Assembly: GCA_003508835.1 (NCBI GenBank)
Contig: PUFA01000116.1
Span: forward strand, 3,038,001 to 3,102,000
Direction: 5' to 3'
Length of the DNA: 64,000 nucleotides
From: Eonycteris spelaea
Lineage: Eukaryota; Chordata; Mammalia; Chiroptera; Pteropodidae
A program made the position numbers and the translations under genes. The notes beneath the pieces were generated by a model. That model did no database searches, was not told where the DNA came from, and saw only the letters and a list, made by a program, of their open reading frames with translations. How positions within the stretch are numbered: the stretch's first letter is position 1; the number at the start of each line of letters is the position of its first letter. Below are positions 1 to 11,479 of this stretch, one piece after another.

Positions 1-119
1 AGTATGTACCAGTTTCCAGTCTTTATGGACCTCTCTGTATGTTAGGTGAATGATGAAGTGAATGAATATGTTTGAGTTTTCATCCTGGAATGAGGTGACT
101 GATGTTCAACCTTGTGTCT

Positions 120-380
120 TCACTGCCTTCAGGTCTCTGTTTCAGTTGCCTTACCCCAGAGGCCTGCTCTGACCACCGGTTAGATAATACTACCTGCTCT
201 TAGCTTGCTAGCCCCCTTACCCAGTTCATTTTTCTTCAAAATTCTTATCACCATCTGATATACTGTATGTTTGTTAACAGTTTTTTCTCCTTTTGTAAGA
301 ATATAAAGTTCATGAGATTTTGACTCTGCTGGATCTTACTTAGTAGGGCTCAACAACTGTCTTTAGAATGAATCAATAGA
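120..380 (+). mobile_element. L2 LINE, 3' end
   Basis: Order of motifs matches the L2 tail: GGCCTGCTCTGACCACC, then CTTATCACCATCTGATATAC, then TAAAGTTCATGAGATTTTGA (the tract that is usually AAGCTCCATGAGGGCAGGGA), ending near a GAATGAATCAATAG tail. It is heavily diverged. The family is from memory. Confidence 0.55.
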
Positions 381-780
381 CAATGAAGGATTTCGAGCAA
401 GGAAATGACTTGATCAATTCGTGTTATGTTATTATCTCTTTGGTGGAGATAAGAATAGGCTGGTGGGAAAAAAATCTCAAAGCAGGGCTTGTCTTACAAA
501 GGTGCCATTGGAAAAGTTCCAAGTTCTATCTGGGATATGTCAATAAAGTTAACATAGAGGAAAACAGATGAAAAATATTTCACAGGAATCTATGAGAGAA
601 TTGGCAGATCTGAATACTTCACAGAAAGAGAGACAACTAGAATGATTCTAAGATCTTTCACTGAGCAATTATATATGAATGCTTTTGTCTCTACCAGCAG
701 AGGAAACAAGAGCATTAGGTCTTTAAGAAGTTGGATGAAAAGGAGCAGAAGACAGGGTGGTGGGTAATTTTGACAAGTTC
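381..780 (-). mobile_element. Possible L2 LINE fragment, reverse orientation
   Basis: GGATTTCGAGCAAGGAAATG followed by ACTTGATCAATTCGTGTT resembles the reverse complement of the L2 ORF2 end. Similarity fades after about 500. A 62-codon open frame here looks fortuitous. Confidence 0.3.
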
Positions 781-949
781 AAAGCTGGACTTCATAAGTC
801 TGAAGTACTGGGAGAGCCAAGAAAACATGTTCAAACTGCAGGTTAATATTAATGTCTGGAACTTCAGGTAAGAGATCAGAATTTTGGAAGGATTTGCAAA
901 TAATTATTGCTATGGAGGTGAAAGGAAATTGCATGAAGCAAAAGTAAAT

Positions 950-1305
950 GAATAGGACTATTTGAAACTTAAAAGCTTCTATACAACACAAAGAAATCAT
1001 CAACGAAATAAAAAGGCAACCAACTGAATGGGAGAAGATATTTGCTAACAACACCTCCGATAAGGAGTTAATATCCAAAACACATAAAGAACTCATACAC
1101 TGAGCAACAACAAAAAACAAATAATCCAATTATATGAATGGGCAGAGGACCTGAACAGATACTTCTGCCAAGAAGAAATACAAATGGCCAACAGATACTG
1201 AAAAGATGTTCAACTTCACTAGCTATTAGAGAAAAGGGAATCAAAACCACAATGAGGTATCACCTCATATCTGTTAGGATGGCTGTCATCAACAAGACAA
1301 GTAAA
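950..1305 (+). mobile_element. L1 ORF2 3' fragment
   Basis: Contains the recognisable L1 sequence for the end of the reverse-transcriptase ORF: AAAAGCTTCTATACAACACA, GGGAGAAGATATTTGCTAAC, AAAGAACTCATACACTGAGC, and TATTAGAGAAAAGGGAATCA with ACCACAATGAGGTATCACCT. It stops abruptly at about 1305 without a 3' UTR or poly(A), so it is a truncated, immobile copy. Confidence 0.85.
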
Positions 1306-1960
1306 TGATCTCAATTACCCTTGATGTGATCTTTTGAGGCTTTTCAATGTTCTGCACTTGGTATAAAGATGATGCTTTCCTTCTGTTGTAAGAACATCTC
1401 CATGTTTGTCAACGAAGGATAACATGAAAGTTTGAAAGGAAAATAATTTGAAAAGGCTTCGAATCTCACTAACCCAATTGAGATTCCCCAATAATAATTT
1501 TCCCCCAGTTTCTGACACTATCTATTCTGAGTTATTTTTTTAAAAATGACTGTTGTATATGAAAGCATTTGTAAAATTTAAACCACAGTAAAATAAATTT
1601 TATTCAATGAGAAAATTTATTTTCAATGAGAAAATTTATTTAACATTTAATATTCAATATATCATATTATAGAACACTAAGAAAAAGACAGAAATAATAA
1701 TCTCCAGATATGATACAGCAATATGAGGAGCCTGAAATTTTCCCAGGTCAAAACATTTAGATATTCTAGACAAAATGTAACATATATTTTAAATTATATC
1801 TATGCATCCAATAAGGTAGAAGAAGCTTTCAGGGATCAAAGAAAAAGAAAGATCCAAAATTCAGCATGCTAAATGATGCAGAGCAATTAGAATGCAGAGG
1901 GTATTTGCTAATCTTTGTAATGCGGATTTGAAAGGCCAAGTGGAATTAGAAAGCCTGTGA
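1306..1960. other. Unclassified AT-rich intron
   Basis: Nothing recognised apart from a 19-bp tandem duplication at 1603-1641. A 67-codon open frame on the minus strand (1315-1518) has no family resemblance that I can see. Confidence 0.6.
1603..1641. repeat. Two-copy tandem repeat, 19-bp period
   Basis: TTCAATGAGAAAATTTATT occurs twice head to tail with no mismatch. Probably a replication-slippage duplication. Confidence 0.9.
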
Positions 1961-3317
1961 ACTTGTAAGGAACTGGACTAACCTCCGACTCCCTATCTCC
2001 ACCCACACACCACCTGTACCTCCACATAGACCTAAAATGCTAAAATCTCAGCTGAAGCAGATACTGGAGAAAAATTCACTAGTCAGCAAAGAGAGATGAC
2101 AAGGGGATTTGTCTCACTTTTTCTAGCTTATAGAAAGAAAATGAAAAATAAAAAGTAAATTACTTCCTGAGAGTTCATAAACCACAATCTTGCTCTACAA
2201 AATTATGGCTTTCAAATTTATACTGATGATAGGGTGTAACCCCCAAGCCAAGAAATTAAAATATAAAAAGTGCTATCTCTAGAAAGAATTATAGGATTTC
2301 TGAAGATAAAAATATAAGAAATTTAAACTCACAATTTAAAAATATAAAACATCATAAAACAAGCATAATAAACAAGATACAGCAGAAACATCATACAGAA
2401 AAATTCATCCCCTATGAATTTCAAATAAATCTAGGATTGTGAATATGGTAAAACAATAAAAAAATAGTCAAAGAAATAAAAAAATGGAACCAAACATATA
2501 AGAAATGAATGACATAACATTAAAAGAGCCAATCAGATTTGATAAATAACCAAATAGGTCTTCCAGTAATGAAAATATATTATTGAAGTTCAAGAGTCGT
2601 TGCATTAAGCAGATGCGACATAGCTACAGAATGTATTTGTGAACTAAAAAATAGATTGGATGTATAGAATGTAGACCAGAAAATAAAAGAATTAAAAAAA
2701 TTAAATATAAAATTTTAAATGTGAAGGATGAAAATGAGGTCTAAATATATTTGATTAAAATTTCAGAAGAAATTCAATGATATCTGAGAGCTTTCCAGAA
2801 CTGTTTAAAAATTCATATTCAGGAAAGAGAATAATTCCCAAGCAAAATTAAAAAAAAAAAAGTCTCCTAACAGAGACAGAATAGTGTAAGAGCAGATCAC
2901 TAAAAAGCAAGAGAGAACAGAGGACTCCTAAGGAACAACAATGCTCAAGCAGGCAGGAAACTTCTTATGGGAAAAGGGGTAGAATACAGTACAATAAAAC
3001 ATTCAAAGTGCTGAAAGTAAAGAAAATTTCAATCTAGAATTGTATATCGAGCTAAATTACAGATGGTGAAAGTAAGACATTTTAAAAAACTGAACCAAAT
3101 CTAAAGGATGTGTCAAAGAGAAAGAAATTGAGTCCAGAAGAGAAATACAGAAAGTCACAGTAAGAGAAAAAAAAAAATCGCAAACATGAAAAATCTAAAA
3201 ATACACTGACTTCATAAAAATAAAATTATGAAAATGGTAACACTGAAGTTAAAAAAAAGGTAGAACTAAAATGCAGGACAAAAGTAGAATATGAAGGGAG
3301 TTTCTTTATACCAAGCC
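1960..3317 (+). mobile_element. Ancient L1M LINE remnant
   Basis: Strongly A-rich on this strand. It contains the tract AATTTCAATCTAGAATTGTA preceded by TTCAAAGTGCTGAAAG, which corresponds to the old L1M motif TCAACCTAGAATTCTATACC. The surrounding run of A-rich degenerate sequence fits a mammalian-wide L1M. No open frame survives. Confidence 0.55.
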
Positions 3318-3662
3318 TTATGGACTGAATTGTGTCACCCCTAAATTCTTATGGTAAAGCCTCAAACTCCAGAGTGACTGCATTTGGAGTCAGGGCTGTT
3401 AGACAGGTATTTAAGGTTAAAGGAGTTCAATCCCCTAAGGCCACCCGGAGGTCTCTCTCTCTCCCCCTGTGTCCAGAGGAAAGGCTATGTGAGGGTTCAG
3501 TGCTAAGGCAGCTTCTGAGGCTGGGAAGAGAGGCCTTCTCAGAAACCAACCCTGACAACTTGATTTTGAACTTTCAGATTCCAGAACCCTGAGGAATTGA
3601 ATTTCTGTTGCTTATGCCACCCCGACTGTGGTGTGTGTTACGGCAGCCCAAGCAGACTAAAA
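3318..3662 (+). mobile_element. MaLR-type LTR (MLT1/MST-like), solitary
   Basis: Motifs in order: TATGGACTGAATTGTGTCAC, CCTAAATTCTTATGGTAAAG, AGTGACTGCATTTGGAGTCA, a CTCTCTCTC tract, CCAGAACCCTGAGGAATTGA, and the typical end GGCAGCCCAAGCAGACTAAA. It sits between two stretches of old L1 (1960-3317 and 3665-4560), consistent with insertion into the L1. The 86-codon open frame inside it is not a gene. Confidence 0.75.
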
Positions 3663-3664
3663 GC

Positions 3665-4560
3665 CGAGTTCTTCCATGGCTCAGGAGAAAGATCAAGATG
3701 TTAATTTTGACTTTTATATTAGTGAAAAATTATAAGGATAATTCCTGAAATAAGAAATGTGGAGTATATATATTTTACATTTAATGATAGAGGGGACATA
3801 TTTTCTAAAAATATATTTGGTCAAGTAAAAGGAGAAAAGGAAGGATGAAAAAAATATAGCAGGACTGAAAGCAAAAAAAACGGTAGAAACATATCCAAGT
3901 ACAGCAATAGTTAAAATCAGTTTTAACAACACTGAACAATCCACTGAACAGACAGACAATATCACTGGAAATTTTAAAAATATCTAGCGATATACTGTAT
4001 CTATAAAGCATATGTGAGACACAGAAATGAAGAAAAGTTGCAATTAAATGACTTGGAAAGGATAAGCAAGGCAAGTACAAATTTTTTAAAAACCTGGCGT
4101 GAATATGATGACGTTACTACGCCAACTTTAGTAACAACAGTCCAAAAACATTGATATAATTTATCAAACTGACATTCGCATTGTATGTAGGGAGGGACAG
4201 GCACTGAAGCAAGTGTGTCTTCGTTTAATCTTGCTTATTCTAGTTCATCAATTGTATGTTTTACTAAATCAGTTAAAAATTGTTTTTCCTTCCTCATCTC
4301 TAAAATAAAGAAAATAGTATCGATCTCACAGTATCATTGGAGAATGAACCAAAGACATGTAAATTATTAAGCATGTCATCTGACACACAGTAACACTCAC
4401 TGTTACTGAGGAGGATGCAGTGACAAAATATATTTTAAGATAAAACCAAAAAAACAAAGAAAAAGGTACCACGCAGGATAAGGCAGGTTAGCATGTGACG
4501 GCAAAGGTACAATTCACTAGAGAGTTATAAATATTCTAAATGTATCTGCACCTTGTAACA
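3665..4560 (+). mobile_element. Ancient L1M LINE, continuation beyond the LTR
   Basis: A-rich degenerate sequence similar in texture to 1960-3317, with tracts such as AACAATCCACTGAACAGACA. I read it as the other half of the L1 interrupted by the LTR. The exact subfamily cannot be told. Confidence 0.4.
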
Positions 4561-4599
4561 CAGTATTCGAATAGATAAAATAAAATTTCAAAACATTCA

Positions 4600-4830
4600 A
4601 GCACTATTTCCTCAGGAAACCCTTCCCGATGATCACCCCCTTGCCCCAAATTCTAGAGTGCGTCAGTGACGCCAGTACAGACCGCGTTCCAGCCCCCACC
4701 GCGCCTGCAGTCACAATCCCTTCTCACTTCTCTCCTGCCAGACGCCCTGAGCTCCCTGAGCACTGGGGGGATTTTGCACCTTCTGTCTGCAGTCTCAGTA
4801 CCAAGCTACAAACGTGACCCAGACCAAGCT
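4600..4830 (+). mobile_element. Probable L2 LINE 3' region
   Basis: CAGGAAACCCTTCCCGATGA matches the L2 motif AGGAAGCCTTCCCTGACC, followed by C-rich sequence. It is locally GC-richer than its flanks and too diverged for a firm call. Confidence 0.4.
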
Positions 4831-6096
4831 TCCAAAACCTATGTTTGACAGTTAGGAAGTAAATGTGTTTGAAAGAGAAATTTAACAGGTACAACTTTTA
4901 TTTTATTTTCAAAAAAGACTAAACTTCTTAAACCTACTTAAGAAAATCATGCATTATATTTGTCCACACACACACATATTACCTTTAAACCTAATATTAT
5001 GCAGATTGTCATGTGTGCACACATTTCTAAGATGATGGAAGCATAATTCATCAATTTCTCTTAAATATATAAATCCCAAATATGTAGGACTCCTGTCACA
5101 GGGACTTGATACAATGACCCTGGTTCTACTTTCGCTGCCTTTGAAAACTCACCTAAATTACAAGATCGATCGATAATAAAAGAGTATTAAACTTTGCAAT
5201 GTCAAAGAAATTAGAGTACCATGACGGTGAGGGATTACAACAGTTTTTAAAGATAATGAAGGCGACGTGGAGTAGAAACAGAGATGGTGCAAGAGAAAAA
5301 GTACTTAAATACCTGTGGAGAGAAATACCTATGAGACGCGAGCCACGCTGCACAGCCAAACTCCAGAAAGGCTCAGAATCCAGAGATACAATGTGCCACG
5401 AAAAAGGGCCAGGGCAGGTGACATCCCTCCCACTGCCCTAAAACACTGCAGGAAGCACACCTGGAACAGCCGAAACTGGGACTCTCGGCTGAGGTCGGTC
5501 ACTGAGGGAGGAGGTGTGTGTGAAACTGCAAGTAAAGGTAGGGGAAAGCTGTGGTGACGTCGCAGAGTGGACAGTGGAATCCCGTCTCTTCTCGTGCCTC
5601 CAGCATGTGCTCCTCTGAAGGAAACAGACAGTCTCGGAAAAAAAGACCTTGGGGTGAAATGCAAGGGCCACATTACTGTCACTGATCATCTGATTAAGCC
5701 ATCAGTCAACAAGCTTCACCTAGAGATGACCACCTGCTCAAGGCGCTTTGCTTCGACTATGCATGGACTTTGGTAATGTAGGTTACACAACCACACATGG
5801 ATAAATGAGTCATATGTCTGACTTCAAAGTGTGAAAAAAAATAAAAAAACCTTTATCATTTGAACACTGATTTCACATGAATACATTAGTGAGCAAGATT
5901 TGAAAGAAGTACAATAATTAGTGCTTGAGGGAAACTGTCAGTATCCGCAGAGATCAACAAATAAATTATTTTTGACCGTAACAGTGGAAAACCCATGTTA
6001 TGAATGGAAAAGTACACATTCAGCAATTTTATTGACGTAAAGGTCCAAATTTCTTCATGGGAATGCTATAAGATTAGTAGTGTTTCGCCTCCCTAG

Positions 6097-6098
<2 letters not shown>
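4831..6098. other. Unclassified intron
   Basis: No gene or firm repeat. Overlapping open frames on both strands at 5199-5690 are short and share no recognisable domain. The region is somewhat GC-richer around 5320-5600. It contains a recursive-splice-like motif near 5152 (see findings). Confidence 0.55.

Positions 6099-6135
<37 letters not shown>
6099..6135. repeat. (CA)n microsatellite
   Basis: About 18 uninterrupted CA units. It is likely length-polymorphic. The minus-strand open frame ending in repeated Cys-Val is this repeat read as protein. Confidence 0.97.
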
Positions 6136-6136
<1 letters not shown>

Positions 6137-9100
6137 TTTGTGGGGGAAATAGGAATAAAATCTGCTCCTGTTTGAGTAAGAGGAAAAATGATAAAACCTG
6201 AATTACAGTGTAAAGGTTTACAGTTTCCGAGCTAAATGCAGGCCTATTGGAATATCTGAGATTCATCTCTGTGAAATGAGTTTTATTGTCAGTATGGTTT
6301 TCCATTATTTAGACTAAACCCCTACCATCTGCTAGAAAGACACATAAAACAAATGGATCTGCAGACTCTGTTTGCTTTCTTCTGATGAATGTAGCTGTCC
6401 CCAGTCTTCTTTCTGGAAGCATAAGTAAAATATTGGCCGTTTATATCTTCTAAAATGTTTATCTATCTCCAATGTATACCTTCTTCTGTACATAAAAATG
6501 TGCCAAAGAAAACATAATTCTTTACCAAGCAAAAAAATAAAAACGAACCTGGGTGTGGGTACAGTAAACTAGAAGGCTTCTGCTGTGGCTCTGAGTGATG
6601 AACGAGCGTTGCTGTCCGACTCAGTACTATGACCTGCACTTAATACAAAGACTAGTAAATTCAAGGAAAGCTTCGTACATAGTATTTTCTGTTTATTGCC
6701 TATTCCTAAAAACAACGCAAGAGAATGATATATTTGTCAAATCTAGAAGTCTCTTTTATAAAGTAATAATTACTCTCAAATAATATTTCAGTGTTCTAAT
6801 AATTAAATATTAAAATAAGATATACCCTCTTTCTTTTGTATCTAACCTGTCAAAATAATAAACCAGCAAAAGAAATTTCTCCTACATTTACAGTAAATAA
6901 TATAAAATATTTTTAAATATTTCCATTTGTAGTTACTTTTAGACTTATATCAAATTTGTCAGAAAATGGCAGCTTTTAAAAATTAATAATACAATGACTT
7001 TTCTTGGTAAAAAAAGTTAAATCTAGTAAGACAGATGTATTTTGCTAATATTTAAATCATAGGAAACACTGGCCATTTTGCATGCTTTGTAAAACTGGCA
7101 TCCTTGATGGTTAGAAATACCATCAAGGGTGTTTTCTCAGTGAGGGCTCCCTTGTGATCCTTGGGATCAGTTAGATTGGAACACTGGGATTGAATATACT
7201 AATACATACAAGGGGCCTGGTCAGCAAAGAGCATGTAGAAGACAGGGAGCCACCAAGGAGATGGGGTGTGGCGCGGGCCTGCAGCAGGGCAGCTTTGGCG
7301 AGGAGCGTGTGTATGGGGCTCCCACCCACCAGGCCGTCGCCGACGCAGAGGTGAATGGCGTCTGAGCGCATTCTCTCAAGAGCTCGGATCCCATGGCACT
7401 GTGGAGATACATGCAGCAGGCCCTCCAACTTAGTGCCAGTAAAAAGAAAAAAAACTTCATACATCTGGCTAAGCCTCTGTCCCATTAATTTCCAGGGAGG
7501 ACAAAGTCTCTTAATTCTATCATTCAAAACAAAGTTAGAGATGCAGAGTAAAGGTTCTAAGGTATAAGCAAGAGGATTGAGTCCTGAAGGCTACGAAATT
7601 ACTAAATGACAGAGGACAGAGCGATCTGTGACTTCTGTTAAGAGTGGGAGAAAAATGTTCCCGGGAGGCAGGTTGGGAATGAACAACTGGGTATGACACT
7701 TTAGATGAAGGGAAATTCTGATAGGAGCCAAACAGAAGTTAGAGAAAATGTTTCCAAATGAAAAGCCCAACAGGGACATTAAAATGTGGCCAGGACGACC
7801 AGCGTCTGTCCTTAAGTGGCTTCTCAAGGAGACATTCACCATCTCACAGTTATAGTTACCTAAGACCGTGGTAAACTGTTTTCACTCTACTAGGCTTAGA
7901 ACTTTCCCTTTGTCAGCACCCAAAACTGGACTTAACTTTCAGCCAAGTTTAGAGGAATGTTTATTAATTAAAATGTGAACTGCAACTGGACCATGGACTG
8001 ACAGCCTGCGCGGCTTTCTCCCAGTGGTCAAGGAAGACAATTCACATGTTTCAGCCTGTTCTGAGCTGCACTGTGGGGACAGGTCATGGAGAAGAGCGTA
8101 GAGTCTCTCAAAGCCACATAGCAGCTACAGAACCTGCTGCCCGTGTTTACGTGACCTTGTTCGTTTCTGAACAGTATGGTACATCATCATCCCTTTCCCC
8201 ATACACACTTAAACAAACACGTATACACGTCCTAATATATATATGACTACGATGTATTAAAATATGTAACAAAATATACACACTGTCATGCACATGCATA
8301 CACACAGAGTACACACACGAGTGAACAAGGCTGGAGAGGCTGCTAGGGAGAGAACAAACTCGTCCTTTGTTTCTTATACCAAATGAGTGACACCTGGGTT
8401 TAATAGAGATTAATTTGATGAAAATCATTTAACCGTGCCATAATCAAGTATTATGCACTAAAAGTGGTTTGTTAATGTAATATTTATTAATGACATATTA
8501 TTGATTTGCATAAAGAATGTCTGTTTAGATTTAGATCTGAAAACATCTGCAAGAATATAACCATTCTCTAATTTTACCAGGCATACTCTTCAAGCTCAGT
8601 TGCTGTTCTGTGAATAGAGGAGAATTTTGTAATCTGCAGCCTCCATGACACTATAAAAGACTAAATCAGTCAAGAGGAAAGGCATATGAAAATGGAAAAA
8701 TAAGTTGTCAGGCAAAAACGTCAATTTTCATGAATTTCAAAGCATAAAAATTAAAGGTCTCCTCCTGCAGAGTCAAAGCAAAGGCAAAGCGTTAACATAA
8801 ATGTAATAATTTTATTATTCACTAGGCCATGTATCATACATAAAACTGAAGAAAAGTCAATAGCAGTGTATAAATAACCAACTTAGAAAAGCGAACCACA
8901 GTTTCTTGGGAAATTAAATGGGGCCTCTACTCAGAATATCATCCTCATAAATTCATACTGGTTAAATTCCACCGCAAAAGAGGTATATGAAGGTAGATCA
9001 CACAACTAAATGCGATCCTTATGATCATATATTCCTCTAGATTTTAAAAAAGTTGATTTACTAAAATCTTAATTTTGGATATGAGCCTTCATATTAATGC

Positions 9101-9612
9101 CCACATTTAAGCAGTAGGAGGGTATTTGGATTGAATTAAATCCGCTTTGCGATTGTGAGTTAACAATATTAAAGTTTAAAACATCTTTGAATATTTTAAC
9201 TACTCATTCATTGATAATCAGCTGTAGCATATATACTATAGTTATTTCTCCCTTGATATTGAACTAGGTAAGACCAAAACCAAAAAGTCATCAACAGCCT
9301 TTATTAAGCAATGTCCCCAGGCACAGACTTTATTAAAGTCACAACCAGCAACGAGAAAGATCAAGTTTGGGGTTGACAAATAATGAGTTTGGTTCTGAAT
9401 ATGTTCCATTCAACAGGACTGTGGGATGTTTAGGAGATTTCCAATTGGAATCTGGAAATAAGAGTCACAAAAGACAAGGGAGAAGAAACAAACGAAATCA
9501 ATCGCAGCAAGTCCTTTTCCCCCCAGATTTGGAAACATGATTATAAAGTACTAGTCACATTTTTTTTCTCTTATATATAGTCCTGAGGTTTCTAAGCCAA
9601 CCAGTTGATTAA
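6136..9612. other. Unclassified intron
   Basis: AT-rich, mostly unique-looking sequence. A GC-richer patch at 7240-7470 is open on both strands but unrecognised. A perfect 10-bp inverted repeat lies at 7102-7128. Scattered short CA tracts occur at 8200-8320. No exon, RNA gene or firm transposon was identified. Confidence 0.55.
7102..7128. repeat. Small perfect inverted repeat (hairpin)
   Basis: CCTTGATGGT at 7102-7111 is the exact reverse complement of ACCATCAAGG at 7119-7128, with a 7-base loop. Allowing G-U pairs, the stem extends to about 7097-7133. Confidence 0.85.
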
Positions 9613-9641
9613 TTGCAATAAAACATTTGCAATAAAACATT
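9613..9641. repeat. Two-copy tandem repeat, 14-bp period
   Basis: TTGCAATAAAACAT occurs twice in direct succession without mismatch. Confidence 0.9.
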
Positions 9642-9964
9642 CCTTCCTTCGTGCCACTTCTGTGCCTTCCACGAGTTTTGTATTTTAATATATTGATTTA
9701 CATTTCAATAACGGCATCTCTACAGTCAGACTCCTAAGGGAAGAAACTGTGACCTATTCATTTTGGCATCAGATACATGAGGTGTTTATTCATGGTTTTT
9801 AATTAAATTGCATGAATCCAGAGCGATGTAGCTGTTTTAGTTGGGTGTTTTCAGCAATATGAGAAAACATAACACTCATACAGCTGAAAGAAACCTTATG
9901 AAGACATGATTGGCAAAAAAAGTGATCTTTAGAACTCAGTTCACAACAACCATTTGGTGGACTT

Positions 9965-10085
9965 ACATGTGCTCTTATTTTAAAGAAGACCCTAGTACTA
10001 AAGAGGTCAAGTGACTTGCCTGACGTTCACAGAGCTAGAGCACCTCGTGATCTCAAACTGATGCTCCTTCCAGCTCTACTTGGTG
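9965..10085 (-). mobile_element. MIR SINE, core region, reverse orientation
   Basis: AGAGGTCAAGTGACTTGCCT, CACAGAGCTAGAGCACC and CTGATGCTCCTTCCAGCTCT match the reverse complement of the MIR core (AGGTTAAGTAACTTGCCCAA, CACACAGCTAGTAAG). Confidence 0.72.
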
Positions 10086-10509
10086 GTGGGGCAGAGCAGC
10101 AGGCTAGCCATGAAAGGTACAAGTGTTTATTCATCTCTTCCATAAGGTCTGTAGAATGTGGCTTCACTTACTGAAGTGTCTCAAAATATTAGAAACCCCT
10201 ACGTTCAAAATAAATACAAATGTGCTAAGAGCCAAAGGAAGTTTCCAGATTAACCACTATTTGCATTAAAGACAGAAAAAAAACCAACCTTGACATTCCC
10301 TGGAATATTCTTCTAATTTTTGTTTACTCAAGCAATGTTCTCAGTCTTCTTCCACATCAAGAGTAGGCCAGCTTTCCAGAACGGAGGCTGCACATGTCAG
10401 ATACTTGGCCAGGCTGCTGTGTGGCCAGGGCGTGGTACGCATGACATAAGTATGACAAATAAATCTGAAGTAAAATCTGTTAGGGATTCTGGGAGCATAT
10501 TTCTCACTA
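10086..10509. other. Unclassified intron
   Basis: No recognisable repeat or gene between the MIR and the G-rich tract. Confidence 0.5.
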
Positions 10510-10605
10510 ATGGTGTGTGTGGGGGGGTGGGGTTGGGGGGGAGTGTGAAGAGGGGAGATGGGGTTGGGAAAGGATTGGAGAGGGGGAAGAAGAGGAGAGG
10601 GGAGA
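10510..10605 (+). repeat. G-rich low-complexity tract, G-quadruplex-prone
   Basis: The run TGGGGTTGGGGGGGAG is flanked by GTGGGGGGGTGGGG-type runs, then AGGGGAGATGGGGTTGGG and a purine-rich GGGGGAAGAAGAGG tail. At least four G-runs of four or more lie within about 60 bases. The G-rich strand is the template strand for CNTNAP2. The opposite open frames here are low-complexity artefacts. Confidence 0.88.
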
Positions 10606-11479
10606 CTCCGACTTTCCTTTGTACACAGCTGTGTTAGAACAACCATTATCAGGAAAGGGTGACTACAAAGGCCAGCCCGTTAAGGGTGACAGAGTGAAAA
10701 ATACAGTTCCTAGCACCAGCTGACCATAGAATTAGCCAATTCTGGAACCCCTTCCCTACAAGTTTCTCATTGTATGAAATAATAATGGCCATTTTAAATT
10801 CATTATTGGTTAAGCTAGTGCTTGTCAAGTATTCTGTTACCTGAAGCCAAAAGTGTGATAACTGGCACAATCACTCTGGAATGGAATAATTTAGGTTCTT
10901 CCATTTTGTGAAGAGCTGAAACGAGAGCATAAATTCCTCCATTCACTGAACGCATTTTGCCTTTCTCCTGTGTGGATGAATTATATGACGCACAGGGAAA
11001 TCTTGATATTTCGGTGTTCAGCTTATTTAATATCCTTATGTCCTTTAATTATGTACTAGATCAAGCTGAGACAAGCCTTACAGCAATTTTAAAAATTCTT
11101 TTTACAGAATCAATTAGAACTTCTATTTCTAGGCATTCCAGAGCTCATGGCCATCTGGTTATACAACCCTTCCCATACCTTCGCCCTGCTGTGACACTAT
11201 AGAGAGTAGCCACAGGCAAAGGAAACAATGGCAGCCAAACACTCATTTTCATTCAACTAGTTCTTGTTTTTCTGCCAATGTAGTTGTGCAGCTTAGAACT
11301 GGGAATTCCCTGCAATAATATGTGGCCACATTTCTATACAAATCCAAATCTCTTCAGTGAAACAAAAAGTATTTTATTTTTAAAATAAACTGAAAGGAGA
11401 AAGTTGGTCTTTATGAAAGACTAATTGAACCAATAAGCTGGAGAAGGTTTGTCATGCATCTACTCAACATCAGTCATAC
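10606..11479. other. Unclassified intron
   Basis: No recognisable repeat family, gene or regulatory signature. An 81-codon plus-strand open frame (10957-11202) has no family resemblance. Confidence 0.5.

Noticed and set aside
3332..3592. Plus-strand 86-codon open frame
   Set aside because: Lies within a MaLR-type LTR, which does not encode protein.
6093..6305. Minus-strand 70-codon open frame
   Set aside because: It ends in Cys-Val repeats encoded by the CA microsatellite. The rest has no domain, and there is no splice or coding context.
7171..7527. Minus-strand 118-codon open frame as a possible novel exon
   Set aside because: No recognisable domain, and the plus strand is also open. Kept only as a GC-rich oddity in findings.
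10320..10646. Open frames over 100 codons on both strands
   Set aside because: Generated by the G-rich low-complexity tract, which has few stops in either direction. No family resemblance.
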